The notes beneath the pieces are model-generated. The model was not told where the DNA came from. It was given only the letters and a program-made list of their open reading frames with translations, and made no database searches. Shown here piece by piece: positions 44,860 to 53,759 of a stretch of 64,000 bases of DNA; within the stretch, counting starts at the first letter, position 1, and each line of letters begins with the position of its first letter. Both the position numbers and the translations under genes were made by a program. This stretch comes from an uncultured Bacteroides sp. (GTDB taxonomy: Bacteria > Bacteroidota > Bacteroidia > Bacteroidales > Bacteroidaceae), in contig CAAFUN010000003.1 in the NCBI GenBank assembly GCA_900766195.1, positions 137,239-201,238 on the forward strand, written 5' to 3'.

Positions 44860-47163
44860 ATGAAAAAGATTAGTAAATGGATAGGAACGGCGATACTCAC
44901 GCTACCTGCATTATTCACTACTACTGCTATGGCACAGGATTTAAAGAAGCCTACGTTGGAAGACTTGATTCCCGGCGGAGCAACATATCGGTTCACTGAG
45001 AACAAATGGTATCAATGGTACGGTGATTTTGCCTGTTTTGAACTGGGTATAGACAACGTAGAAGGAACATGGACGGGCGGCAAACTGAGCGGACAAAAAT
45101 TCTCTGTCTTGTCACTGAAAGAGATCAATGCATTGTTGGAAGCGCAGGAATTAGGAAAAATACATAGCTTCTACAAAACTACTTTTCTGAATAAACCGGA
45201 AACAGACGGTAAAGTATCTTCTAAAGACTACCCCACATTAATGCTGATTAATACCAGTAAAAACAGGGTATTAGTGGACTGGAAGAAGAAAGAAATTGTG
45301 TGGCATCAGGCGTGTCCGCAGCAAGCGGAAAATGAAGACTGGAACCAAACCAGCCGACGCCTAGCTTATACCATAAAGAACAACCTGTTTGTTGAAACGG
45401 CAGATGGAAAGACACAACAAGTAACTGCCGAGCCTGACGGCATTGTGTGCGGACAGAGTGTGCACCGCAACGAATTTGGAATAAAACAGGGTACATTTTG
45501 GAGCCCGACGGGAAACCTGCTGGCCTTCTACCGTATGGACGAAACAATGGTCAGTCAATATCCATTGGTCGACATCACCACCCGGATAGGCGAAGTAAAT
45601 AACATTCGCTATCCCATGGCAGGCATGACCAGTCACAAAGTGACCGTAGGCATCTACAACCCCGAAAATGAAAAGACCATTTATCTGCAAACAGGAGATC
45701 CTACCGACAGGTACTTCACCAACGTCAGTTGGGCTCCCGACGGTAAGAGTCTGTTCCTTATAGAATTGAATCGTGATCAGAATCATTCCAAGTTGTGCCA
45801 ATACAACGCTGAGACGGGCAACCTGATGAAAGTGTTGATTGAAGAAACCCATCCCAAGTATGTGGAGCCTCAACACCCCATTCTCTTCTTGCCATGGGAC
45901 GGAAACAAGTTTATCTATCAAAGTCAACGCAGCGGATACAACCATCTTTATTTATGCGACCTCAAAGTCAGTGCAAAGAAACAGATACAGCCTGCAGGCG
46001 TAGATGCAATATCCGGCAAGAATGGAGAGCTCTCGGCTAATGTTGATATAAAGCGACTGACTAGCGGAAACTGGCTGGTACAAGACATTATAGGATTTAA
46101 CCTGTCTGCACAGGAGGTCATTATTGCCAGCACGGAAGTATCACCACTGCAAAGCAATATTTACGGAGTAAACATCAAAACAGGAAAACGCCACCTCATT
46201 GGCAAGAAAGATGCCACTCACTCGGCAGAACTCTCTGCTAGCGGACAATACCTAATTGACCGTTACTCTTCTCCCTCCGATCCGAGAACGATATGCGTAT
46301 GCTCTACCGCAGAAAAAAGCGGCTTCAAAGAGATCAGCCTATTGCAAGCAAAGAACCCTTACGAAGGTTTTGTTATGCCTACATTTGAGACAGGTACCAT
46401 CAAAGCAGCCGATGGTGTGACTGATCTTTACTATCGCCTCACTAAGCCTACAGACTTTGATCCGAACAAGAAATATCCTGTTATAATCTACGTATACGGA
46501 GGCCCGCATGCCCAAATGGTTACCGGTGGATGGCAAAACGGTGCACGCGGTTGGGATATATATATGGCAAACAAAGGCTATCTGATGTTTACACTCGACA
46601 ACCGTGGCAGTGAAAACAGAGGACAGGAATTTGAGAATGTCACTTTCCGTAATCTCGGCATTGAAGAAGGGAAAGATCAGGTGAAAGGAGTGGAATACCT
46701 CAAAAGTCTGCCCTATGTAGACGGTAATCGTATTGGTGTGCATGGCTGGAGCTTTGGCGGACACATGACGGTTGCTCTTATGCTCCGCTATCCCGATCTG
46801 TTTAAAGTAGGCGTTGCGGGAGGTCCCGTAATAGACTGGAGCTATTATGAGATCATGTATGGAGAACGTTATATGGATACTCCGCAAACGAACCCCGAAG
46901 GATATAAGACTTGTAACCTGAAAAACCTTGCCGGCAATTTGAAAGGACATCTGCTCATCATCCATGATGATCATGACGACACCTGTGTGCCTCAACACAC
47001 GCTTTCGTTCATGAAGGCCTGTGTGGACGCACGAACTTATCCCGATTTGTTTATTTACCCCACTCACAAGCATAACGTGATGGGACGTGACCGCGTGCAT
47101 CTTCACGAAAAGATCACCCGTTATTTTGAAGAGTATCTTCCGCTTCATAAAACTGATAATTAG
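44860..47163 (+). CDS. DPP-IV-like S9 peptidase, exported
   Basis: A 767-residue prolyl-oligopeptidase-family enzyme with a signal peptide ([13 protein letters not shown], cleavage near AQD). Residues about 100-500 form the DPP-IV beta propeller ([31 protein letters not shown]). The C-terminal hydrolase has the nucleophile Ser631 in [10 protein letters not shown], an Asp in [11 protein letters not shown] and His in PTHKHNV. DPP-IV enzymes of Bacteroides trim X-Pro or X-Ala dipeptides in the periplasm and can act on host peptides. The propeller Glu pair that binds the substrate amino end cannot be assigned with certainty by eye. Next gene purD starts 25 bp later. Confidence 0.92.
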   Translation: MKKISKWIGTAILTLPALFTTTAMAQDLKKPTLEDLIPGGATYRFTENKWYQWYGDFACFELGIDNVEGTWTGGKLSGQKFSVLSLKEINALLEAQELGKIHSFYKTTFLNKPETDGKVSSKDYPTLMLINTSKNRVLVDWKKKEIVWHQACPQQAENEDWNQTSRRLAYTIKNNLFVETADGKTQQVTAEPDGIVCGQSVHRNEFGIKQGTFWSPTGNLLAFYRMDETMVSQYPLVDITTRIGEVNNIRYPMAGMTSHKVTVGIYNPENEKTIYLQTGDPTDRYFTNVSWAPDGKSLFLIELNRDQNHSKLCQYNAETGNLMKVLIEETHPKYVEPQHPILFLPWDGNKFIYQSQRSGYNHLYLCDLKVSAKKQIQPAGVDAISGKNGELSANVDIKRLTSGNWLVQDIIGFNLSAQEVIIASTEVSPLQSNIYGVNIKTGKRHLIGKKDATHSAELSASGQYLIDRYSSPSDPRTICVCSTAEKSGFKEISLLQAKNPYEGFVMPTFETGTIKAADGVTDLYYRLTKPTDFDPNKKYPVIIYVYGGPHAQMVTGGWQNGARGWDIYMANKGYLMFTLDNRGSENRGQEFENVTFRNLGIEEGKDQVKGVEYLKSLPYVDGNRIGVHGWSFGGHMTVALMLRYPDLFKVGVAGGPVIDWSYYEIMYGERYMDTPQTNPEGYKTCNLKNLAGNLKGHLLIIHDDHDDTCVPQHTLSFMKACVDARTYPDLFIYPTHKHNVMGRDRVHLHEKITRYFEEYLPLHKTDN

Positions 47164-47188
47164 AACAGAAACCATAAATACGAACGAG

Positions 47189-48463
47189 ATGAAAATTTTA
47201 TTATTAGGTTCAGGAGGGCGTGAACATGCCTTAGGATGGAAAATCGCTCAGAGTCCGAAAGTAGAGCATTTATATATTGCACCGGGCAATGCGGGTACTG
47301 CAAATGTAGGTGAAAACATTCCCGTTAAGGCCACCGACTTTCCTGCACTGAAGGAGTTTGCTCTAAAGAATGGAGTGGATATGATTGTGGTAGGCCCCGA
47401 AGACCCGTTGGTGGAAGGTATCTATGACAAGTTTACCAATGATCCTGAAACAAATCATCTTGCTATAATAGGCCCCACAGCTCTCGGAGCTCAATTGGAA
47501 GGAAGCAAAGAATTTGCCAAAGAGTTTATGCAACGCCACAACATCCCTACCGCCCGATATAAAAGCGTCACTGCTGCCAACTTGGAAGAAGGTTTGGCTT
47601 TTCTAGAAACACTCGATGCTCCTTATGTGCTGAAAGCCGACGGACTGTGTGCAGGAAAGGGCGTGCTCATCTTGCCTACATTAGAGGAAGCCAAGAAAGA
47701 ATTAAAAGAAATGCTCAGTGGAATGTTTGGACAGGCAAGCGCCACGGTTGTCATAGAGGAGTTTCTGAGTGGAATAGAGTGTTCGGTGTTTGTACTAACC
47801 GACAGCAAACACTACAAGGTGCTACCTGTGGCTAAAGATTACAAACGCATCGGTGAAGGTGACAGCGGACTCAATACAGGAGGTATGGGAAGCGTCAGTC
47901 CCGTTCCATTTGCTAATGAAGAATTTATGGAAAAGGTACGCACACGTATCATAGAGCCTACCATTAAAGGACTCCATCAGGAAAACATCCTATATAAAGG
48001 CTTTATCTTCCTTGGTCTTATCAAGGTAAAAGGTGAACCTATGGTTATAGAATACAACGTGCGTATGGGCGATCCCGAAACGGAGAGTGTCATGCTACGC
48101 ATCAAAAGCGATTTAGTGGAACTGTTTGAAGGTGTGCGCGATGTTAATCTTGATACCAAAACACTGGAGATAGACCCTCGTACAGCAGCCTGTGTGATGT
48201 TGGTGAGCGGTGGATATCCCGAAGCTTATGACAAAGGCTATCCCATCAATGGATTTGAAAAGGTCGCTGCAACGGAGAGTGTTATATTTCATGCCGGAAC
48301 TTCTGCTAAAGACGGGCAAATAGTTACCAACGGGGGACGGGTTATAGCTATCAGCTCTTATGGAGCGACCAAAGAGGAAGCCCTTTCTAAAAGTTATCAC
48401 GCGGCAGATCTCATTGATTTTAATAAAAAGTACTTCCGCCGCGATATTGGATTTGATCTTTAA
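47189..48463 (+). CDS. purD: Phosphoribosylamine-glycine ligase
   Basis: A 424-residue ATP-grasp ligase of purine synthesis. The start used gives the standard [20 protein letters not shown]; the 102-bp upstream extension overlaps the peptidase gene and is rejected. [22 protein letters not shown] and [16 protein letters not shown] are ATP-grasp blocks; [12 protein letters not shown] near residue 290 carries magnesium ligands. It joins glycine to phosphoribosylamine. It shares an operon with the DPP-IV gene upstream and a membrane protein gene 15 bp downstream. Confidence 0.97.
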   Translation: MKILLLGSGGREHALGWKIAQSPKVEHLYIAPGNAGTANVGENIPVKATDFPALKEFALKNGVDMIVVGPEDPLVEGIYDKFTNDPETNHLAIIGPTALGAQLEGSKEFAKEFMQRHNIPTARYKSVTAANLEEGLAFLETLDAPYVLKADGLCAGKGVLILPTLEEAKKELKEMLSGMFGQASATVVIEEFLSGIECSVFVLTDSKHYKVLPVAKDYKRIGEGDSGLNTGGMGSVSPVPFANEEFMEKVRTRIIEPTIKGLHQENILYKGFIFLGLIKVKGEPMVIEYNVRMGDPETESVMLRIKSDLVELFEGVRDVNLDTKTLEIDPRTAACVMLVSGGYPEAYDKGYPINGFEKVAATESVIFHAGTSAKDGQIVTNGGRVIAISSYGATKEEALSKSYHAADLIDFNKKYFRRDIGFDL

Positions 48464-48478
48464 AGTAGTAAAAGAGAA

Positions 48479-49486
48479 ATGCGAAGCAAGAGACTACAAA
48501 ATCGAGTTACGATAGGGCGAATCACTTTACCCATCGTCATTCTGCTATCTTTAGTCTGCTGGATAATAACAAGCACATTAATGTCCGGTACAGAAATATC
48601 ACGAACTATCCCTTCATCGGGCTTATTTGTGACATTGAATATGTATACATGGCTAGAAAGACTTATCAGTTTTTTACTCTATACCGGTATAGGATATTCG
48701 CTGATTCTACTGAATAATATGTTTAGCATTATCCGCATGCGTGCTTCGGTTCAAACATCCATCTACTTCATGTTGGTTGCAATCTGTCCCTTCATACACT
48801 ATTTATATGCAGGTAACCTGGTTTCTGCCATCTTGATAGCCTCGCTCTATTTTCTTTTTAAAAGCTATCAGCAAATACATGCATCAGGCATTTTGTTCTA
48901 TACTTTTCTCTGTATCGGAATAGGTAGTTTGCTTTTCCCGCAATTGACCTTTTTTGCACCTATATTCTGGATAGGGGCATATCAGCTCCAATCGCTTTCG
49001 TTCAAAAGCTTCCTTGCTTCCTTTATAGGCTGGTGTCTGCCATATTGGTTTTTATTCGGACATGCCTATTTTTACGATAACATGGAATTGTTCTATAGGC
49101 CTTTCAGAGAGTTGGTCACCTTCTATCCGATAGACTGGACAACGGGTTTTCCGCTTTGGGAAATTATAATGCTGTGCTATCTCTTTATACTTTACGCCGT
49201 TAGCTCCATGCATTGTCTAATGGCTAGTTATGATGACAAGATACGTACCCGCATCAATCTTAATTTTCTAATATTACTCAACTTCTTTTTCTTCATCTAT
49301 ATTTTGCTGCAACCTGCACAAAGCATACAGATGCTTCCCCTACTGTTAGTCGGAGTCAGTATACTTACCGGACACTTATTTGTATTAACAAGCAGCCGTT
49401 CCTCTAACATCTTTTTCATATTTACCATGGTCGGTCTAGCCGGCTTATTCGGATTCAATATATGGACGCTTTTATCCAATTCTTAA
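48479..49486 (+). CDS. Polytopic membrane protein of unknown function
   Basis: A 335-residue protein with a short basic N terminus and about nine or ten predicted helices (LPIVILLSLVCWIITST, LISFLLYTGIGYSLILL, SLLFPQLTFFAPIFWIGAYQ, LNFLILLNFFFFIYILL among them). It recalls uncharacterised Bacteroidetes membrane proteins between purD and the YqaA gene; I cannot name a family with confidence. Its last 25 bp overlap the start of the next gene in another frame, so the two are translationally coupled. Confidence 0.75.
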   Translation: MRSKRLQNRVTIGRITLPIVILLSLVCWIITSTLMSGTEISRTIPSSGLFVTLNMYTWLERLISFLLYTGIGYSLILLNNMFSIIRMRASVQTSIYFMLVAICPFIHYLYAGNLVSAILIASLYFLFKSYQQIHASGILFYTFLCIGIGSLLFPQLTFFAPIFWIGAYQLQSLSFKSFLASFIGWCLPYWFLFGHAYFYDNMELFYRPFRELVTFYPIDWTTGFPLWEIIMLCYLFILYAVSSMHCLMASYDDKIRTRINLNFLILLNFFFFIYILLQPAQSIQMLPLLLVGVSILTGHLFVLTSSRSSNIFFIFTMVGLAGLFGFNIWTLLSNS

Positions 49487-49920
49487 TAGACTGGGGATAT
49501 CTGGGACTATTCATCTCAGCCCTACTAGCAGGCAGTATAGTACCTTTCAGTTCAGAAGCAGTATTGGGAGCATTGGTGATACCAGCCACCGGTCTCGATC
49601 CGTGGCTTTGTCTGATAGCAGCCTCAACGGGAAATTTATTGGGAAGCCTTACCTGCTATGGAGTAGGAAGAATGGGACGAATAGACTGGCTGATACGCTA
49701 CTTCCATATGAAACCGGAAAAGATAGAGAAAATGCAGAACTATCTAAACGGGAAAGGAGCTTTCATGGGCTTCTTCTCTTTCTTACCTTTTGTGGGAGAC
49801 GTATTATCAGTTGCGTTAGGATTTATGCGAAGCAATATTTGGATTGTATCTCTCAGCATGTTCATTGGCAAAGTTTTACGCTATGCTCTGATCATCCTAA
49901 TCATAAGAGGACTATTGTGA
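49462..49920 (+). CDS. YqaA-family small DedA/VTT membrane protein
   Basis: A 152-residue membrane protein with the SNARE-associated/VTT fold: WGYLGLFISALLAGSIVPFSSEAVLGALV is the re-entrant first half with the conserved Glu, GNLLGSLTCYGVGRMG is the central glycine motif, and FFSFLPFVGDVLSVALGFMR the second re-entrant segment. DedA-superfamily proteins work in phospholipid or polyprenyl-phosphate movement; YqaA members are uncharacterised. It overlaps the upstream membrane protein gene. Confidence 0.88.
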   Translation: MDAFIQFLIDWGYLGLFISALLAGSIVPFSSEAVLGALVIPATGLDPWLCLIAASTGNLLGSLTCYGVGRMGRIDWLIRYFHMKPEKIEKMQNYLNGKGAFMGFFSFLPFVGDVLSVALGFMRSNIWIVSLSMFIGKVLRYALIILIIRGLL

Positions 49921-49963
49921 GATAAACAACTGGAAGGGAGAGGAGACTAATATTTGAGAAATC

Positions 49964-50674
49964 ATGAAACGAATAACAGAACGAACAGCAGACGGGAGCT
50001 TTACACTCTTTGTACCCGATCTTGACGAACATTATCACTCCGTAAAAGGAGCCCAAACAGAGTCTGAATATATTTTTATAGAAAAAGGATATAAAGCCTC
50101 CGAAGCTTCTTCTCCTAAAGTACTTGAAATAGGATTTGGCACAGGTCTGAATGCCTTGTTGACCTTGGAAGCCGCCGACAAGATACACCGCCAAACAAAT
50201 TATACCGGTATTGAGCTTTATCCACTCTCATGGGATGAGATAAAGCCATTGGGCTATAGCACCAATCCTCTGTTTGAGCAAATACATCATATCCCTTGGG
50301 ACATCGAAGTGAAACTCACTGAATATTTCACTTTAGAAAAGATAAAAGCAGACGTTAACACAGTATTCAAAACAACCGAAGATCGTCAGACTCTCTGCAC
50401 CGATAATCCCGTAAGAACGGATAGTGAGCACACTTTAACCCGTCAATTTGATGTGGTTTATTTTGATGCATTTGCTCCTGAAAAACAACCGGAAATGTGG
50501 AACGCGCAACTATTACGCTCTATATATGTTAATATGAACAAGGATGGAATATTAACGACCTATTGTGCTAAAGGAACAATACGACGCATGCTTCAATCCA
50601 TCGGGTTTAAAGTAGAACGGCTTCCAGGGCCTCCGGAAGGTAAACGTGAAATACTGAGAGCCATAAAAGAATAG
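49964..50674 (+). CDS. mnmD: tRNA U34 mnm5s2U methyltransferase MnmD
   Basis: A 236-residue SAM methyltransferase equal to the N-terminal half of E. coli MnmC. TADGSFTLFVPDLDEHYHSVKGA opens the family; VLEIGFGTGLNALLTLEAA is the SAM motif near residue 50, FDVVYFDAFAPEKQPEMW near 163 the active-site block, and TYCAKGTIRRML the late motif. The FAD domain of MnmC is absent, as in other Bacteroidetes. It adds the methyl group in the last step of wobble uridine modification. It follows the YqaA gene by 43 bp. Confidence 0.93.
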   Translation: MKRITERTADGSFTLFVPDLDEHYHSVKGAQTESEYIFIEKGYKASEASSPKVLEIGFGTGLNALLTLEAADKIHRQTNYTGIELYPLSWDEIKPLGYSTNPLFEQIHHIPWDIEVKLTEYFTLEKIKADVNTVFKTTEDRQTLCTDNPVRTDSEHTLTRQFDVVYFDAFAPEKQPEMWNAQLLRSIYVNMNKDGILTTYCAKGTIRRMLQSIGFKVERLPGPPEGKREILRAIKE

Positions 50675-50759
50675 AAACAAAGAGATAATTCATCGATATA
50701 TAATGAAATACTATTATCTCCTCAGAGAGAAGATATAAATAAAATAAATATCACATACA

Positions 50760-51695
50760 ATGAAACTAAAATATCTTTTTTTCCTAGCTGTACTCCCTCT
50801 CTTTGCAGGATGCAATAGCAAGAAAGCAAATGACGTCGGTTCATCAAAAGGTAAGCCCGTCATTACCGTTACAATAGAGCCATTACGCTATTTTACAGAG
50901 GCAATTGCCGGAAACAAATTCACGGTGATCAGTATGGTACCAAAAGGTGTAAGCCCGGAAACTTACGATCCCACTCCCCAACAATTGCTAGACCTTAGTC
51001 GCAGTAAAGCTTATTTTCGTATCGGATATATAGGATTTGAACAGGCATGGATGAACAAGCTGATGGATAATGCTCCACACTTGCAAGTCTTCGACACGTC
51101 TAAGGGAGTAGGGCTTATTTATGATAATTCGCATGTACACCCACATGACAATGCAACAGACTATGATGACAGTAAAGAAAATAACGAACATAACCATTTA
51201 GGGATAGAGCCTCATATCTGGACTTCTACTCGCAATGCGCAGATTATTGCCGGTAATATTTTGAGTGCATTGAGTACCATAGATAAAGAGAATGAAAACT
51301 ATTACTTAAAACGTTATCAAATTTTATCGGGGCAGATCAGACAGACAGACAGCATCTTAAGCCGGATCTTTTCTGAAAAAGATACAGATAAGACATTCCT
51401 AATTTATCATCCGGCACTGACTTATTTTGCACGGGACTATGGATTGCATCAGATTTCCATTGAAGCCGGTGGAAAAGAACCATCTCCGGCACATTTGAAA
51501 GAGCTCATGCAGACCTGTAAAAAAGAAAAAGTACAAATCATATTCGTACAACCAGAGTTTGACCGACGCAATGCGGAACTTATTGCCCGACAGACAGGAG
51601 CAAAAGTTATTCCTATTAACCCGTTGTCTTATGATTGGGAGCGAGAAATGCTGAATATCGGTAAAGCGTTGGAAAACAAGAAGGAAAACCATTGA
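50760..51695 (+). CDS. Zinc ABC transporter substrate-binding lipoprotein (ZnuA/TroA-like)
   Basis: A 311-residue protein. LAVLPLFAGC is a lipoprotein signal, Cys18. The cluster A-I fold is clear: TIEPLRYFTEAIAG, VPKGVSPETYDPTP, HLGIEPHIWTS and YHPALTYFARDYGL carry the metal-ligand histidines. A His/Asp-rich loop (DNSHVHPHDNATDYDD) near residues 125-140 is typical of zinc rather than manganese proteins. It delivers zinc to an inner-membrane transporter. The ATPase gene follows 22 bp later, but no permease gene is adjacent. Confidence 0.9.
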   Translation: MKLKYLFFLAVLPLFAGCNSKKANDVGSSKGKPVITVTIEPLRYFTEAIAGNKFTVISMVPKGVSPETYDPTPQQLLDLSRSKAYFRIGYIGFEQAWMNKLMDNAPHLQVFDTSKGVGLIYDNSHVHPHDNATDYDDSKENNEHNHLGIEPHIWTSTRNAQIIAGNILSALSTIDKENENYYLKRYQILSGQIRQTDSILSRIFSEKDTDKTFLIYHPALTYFARDYGLHQISIEAGGKEPSPAHLKELMQTCKKEKVQIIFVQPEFDRRNAELIARQTGAKVIPINPLSYDWEREMLNIGKALENKKENH

Positions 51696-51717
51696 TCTTC
51701 GTAATTACAGGCTAAAG

Positions 51718-52494
51718 ATGAAAAAACCATTGATTGAAATAAAAGAGCTAAGTGCTGCTTACGACGGGCATACAGTTCTACAAAACGTAAATCTCATCGT
51801 TTACGAACAGGATTTCCTAGGTATTATCGGTCCCAACGGTGGCGGGAAGACAACATTGATAAAATGCATCTTGGGATTGTTGAAGCCTACAGCTGGAAAA
51901 ATAGAGTATTATTCCACTCGCAATGAAGAAGCTTCACCAAAGCAATCAAAAATGTCAATGGGCTATCTACCACAATATAACAGCCTTGATAAAAAATTTC
52001 CTATAAATGTAGAAGAAGTCATCCTTTCAGGGCTTAGCTCGCAGAAACCACTGATATCCCGTTTCACCTCCGAAGACCGAGTAAAAGGAGAACAAGTTAT
52101 AAAGCGTATGGGACTAGAAGGATTGGGAAAACGTGCAATTGGTACTTTGAGTGGTGGACAAATGCAACGTGCCTTATTAGGTCGCGCTATCATTTCAAAC
52201 CCGGAAGTACTTGTATTGGACGAACCCAGCACTTATATAGATAAACGCTTTGAAGCACATTTATATAAACTATTAGCGGAACTCAACCATGAATGCGCCA
52301 TTATCCTTGTAAGCCATGACATTGGTACGGTATTGCAGCAAGTTAAATCAATAGCCTGCGTGAATGAAACATTAGACTATCACCCTGACACCGGCATTAC
52401 CAGCGAATGGTTGGAACGCAATTTCCAATGTCCTATTGAATTATTAGGGCACGGATCAATCCCTCATCGCATTTTGGGAGAACATAAACATTGA
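51718..52494 (+). CDS. Metal (zinc) ABC transporter ATP-binding protein (ZnuC-like)
   Basis: A 258-residue ABC ATPase: Walker A GPNGGGKTTL near residue 38, Q loop LPQYNSLDKKFPI, signature TLSGGQMQR near 144, Walker B VLVLDEPSTYID, and switch His in VSHD. The late segment LLGHGSIPHRILGEHKH is His-rich, as in zinc transporter ATPases. It should pair with a ZnuB-type permease, which is missing here: a truncated AraC frame comes next. The permease may be encoded elsewhere, or the transporter is incomplete. Confidence 0.9.
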   Translation: MKKPLIEIKELSAAYDGHTVLQNVNLIVYEQDFLGIIGPNGGGKTTLIKCILGLLKPTAGKIEYYSTRNEEASPKQSKMSMGYLPQYNSLDKKFPINVEEVILSGLSSQKPLISRFTSEDRVKGEQVIKRMGLEGLGKRAIGTLSGGQMQRALLGRAIISNPEVLVLDEPSTYIDKRFEAHLYKLLAELNHECAIILVSHDIGTVLQQVKSIACVNETLDYHPDTGITSEWLERNFQCPIELLGHGSIPHRILGEHKH

Positions 52495-52555
52495 CAGGAA
52501 TTTATAGCAATAGTCCGGTTTACGATCAAAAGTTACCATCTACAAATAAAAGCTT

Positions 52556-52894
52556 TTGCGAAACATGAGTCGTATCAAGACCGAACATTTACTACTTCAT
52601 ACAGAGCTGACAATAAAGGAAATAGCCACTGAATTAGGATATAAAGATCCAGTTTACTTCACCCGGCTATTCACAAAGGCAACAGGAACATCTCCAACGC
52701 AGTTTAAAGCAAATTACCGTAATAGTACACTACTTCCCGCCAGTTGTCCATTGTCAGCACAAATTCTTCACTGTTACTTTGCACAACGGATCAATTCATC
52801 CGTACGAACTGAACATAAACGGTGCCCCTTCGGTTACTGGAAATGCCGCCTGTATACGGACGCACACATAAACTTTAAAGAAAATGGAAAATAA
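52556..52894 (+). pseudogene. Truncated AraC-family regulator remnant
   Basis: Only the second helix-turn-helix of an AraC protein is present: LTIKEIATELGYKDPVYFTRLFTKATGTSPTQFKANYR, ending near position 52720. The frame has a stop nine bases before the first possible codon (a TTG; first ATG at 52565), so no N-terminal domain exists. The following ~58 residues are Cys/Arg-rich and do not match the family, suggesting read-through of non-coding sequence up to the next gene start. It lies where a zinc permease gene would be expected. A functional mini-protein is possible but unlikely. Confidence 0.65.
52774..52781 (+). promoter_or_regulatory. Weak candidate -7 box (TTACTTTG) for the NTF2-like gene
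   Basis: One mismatch to TAnnTTTG; TTG lies 20 bp upstream in the -33 position. It falls within the non-homologous tail of the AraC remnant, consistent with that tail not being coding. Confidence 0.35.
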
Positions 52895-53273
52895 AGAATT
52901 TATTAAAGAAGGATTTAAAAGAATGTTTGAAACATCCGCTTTTGACGAAGCTTTTATCCGCACAATGTTTGCATCATCTTACATCCAACATGTAGACGGA
53001 AAAACCTTAGCTTTTGAAGATTTCATCAGACACCTTAAAGCATTGAAAGAGAAAACCCAATCAATCAAAATTCATTTTAAAACTTTGGCAACAGAAGGTG
53101 AAGTTGTTTTCTCTAATCATGTGGTAACAGTTATAATGAATGACCACTCGCAAACAATGATCCATGTAATAGCCGAGTTTCATATTAAAGAAGGAAAGGT
53201 CTATTATTGTGATGAACTCACCTCTTTAATTGATGGAGACGCACAGAACAGTGACTTGGGCTCTACACTTTAG
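52884..53273 (+). CDS. NTF2-like (SnoaL-type) small protein
   Basis: A 129-residue protein with the NTF2-like cone fold pattern: helix MFETSAFDEAFIRTMFASSYIQHVDG, then FEDFIRHLKALKEK, and strands with IHVIAEFHIKEGKVYYCDELTSL. Such proteins bind or isomerise small molecules; the substrate cannot be predicted. It overlaps the AraC remnant frame by 11 bp, and AraC plus NTF2-like pairs are common, so the original regulator probably controlled it. Confidence 0.8.
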   Translation: MENKEFIKEGFKRMFETSAFDEAFIRTMFASSYIQHVDGKTLAFEDFIRHLKALKEKTQSIKIHFKTLATEGEVVFSNHVVTVIMNDHSQTMIHVIAEFHIKEGKVYYCDELTSLIDGDAQNSDLGSTL

Positions 53274-53358
53274 AATAACTTTTTCCCGATTTGCAACTCA
53301 GATCAAGTAAATAGAAAAGATCCTTTGTTCTGAATGCTATATATATCTGTTTAAAGTC

Positions 53359-53529
53359 GGTTTACTCAAGGAAAACTCTCTTATTTGAAGAACAATCGGC
53401 TTAGCGTTAAAGACAAATCAATCCTTCTTTCGAGAAATACTAAGCGTTTATCCAAAGATAAACGATCGCTTGTCCGAGGGAGAGCAATCACTTGTCTAGA
53501 GGAAACCGTTTGTTTGCCTGGAGGGAATC
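53359..53529. repeat. 22-bp-period palindromic repeat array III (four clear units plus degenerate ones)
   Basis: Clear 18-nt units start at 53446, 53468, 53490 and 53512: GTTTATCCAAAGATAAAC, GCTTGTCCGAGGGAGAGC, ACTTGTCTAGAGGAAACC, GTTTGCCTGGAGGGAATC, with spacers GATC, AATC and GTTT. Upstream, CTTCTTTCGAGAAATACT at 53424 keeps the register, and weaker pyrimidine-then-purine units reach back to about 53359. The array lies between the convergent NTF2-like and GH123-like genes. The rest of this 486-bp gap holds no gene I can support. Confidence 0.75.
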
Positions 53530-53759
53530 GGAGATGCGTCAAAGCTTCTCTAACGACATCATACCGTCATGCCGGGAACGAAATGAAGATATGTCAAAAT
53601 TCTAAAGTCCTTCATTTAACCCTTGATACAAGTATTACAAAATGGGTGAACATTTGAAAATGGGACTTTTGACACATTCTCATTTCATTCAGGATGACAA
53701 ACAATATAAGAGTAAAATATAACTTTAACCCATCCTCACTTGCCCAGAGAAGTCGCCCC

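Noticed and set aside
46339..47175. 278-codon minus-strand frame
   Set aside because: Antisense to the DPP-IV-like gene whose catalytic domain lies here.
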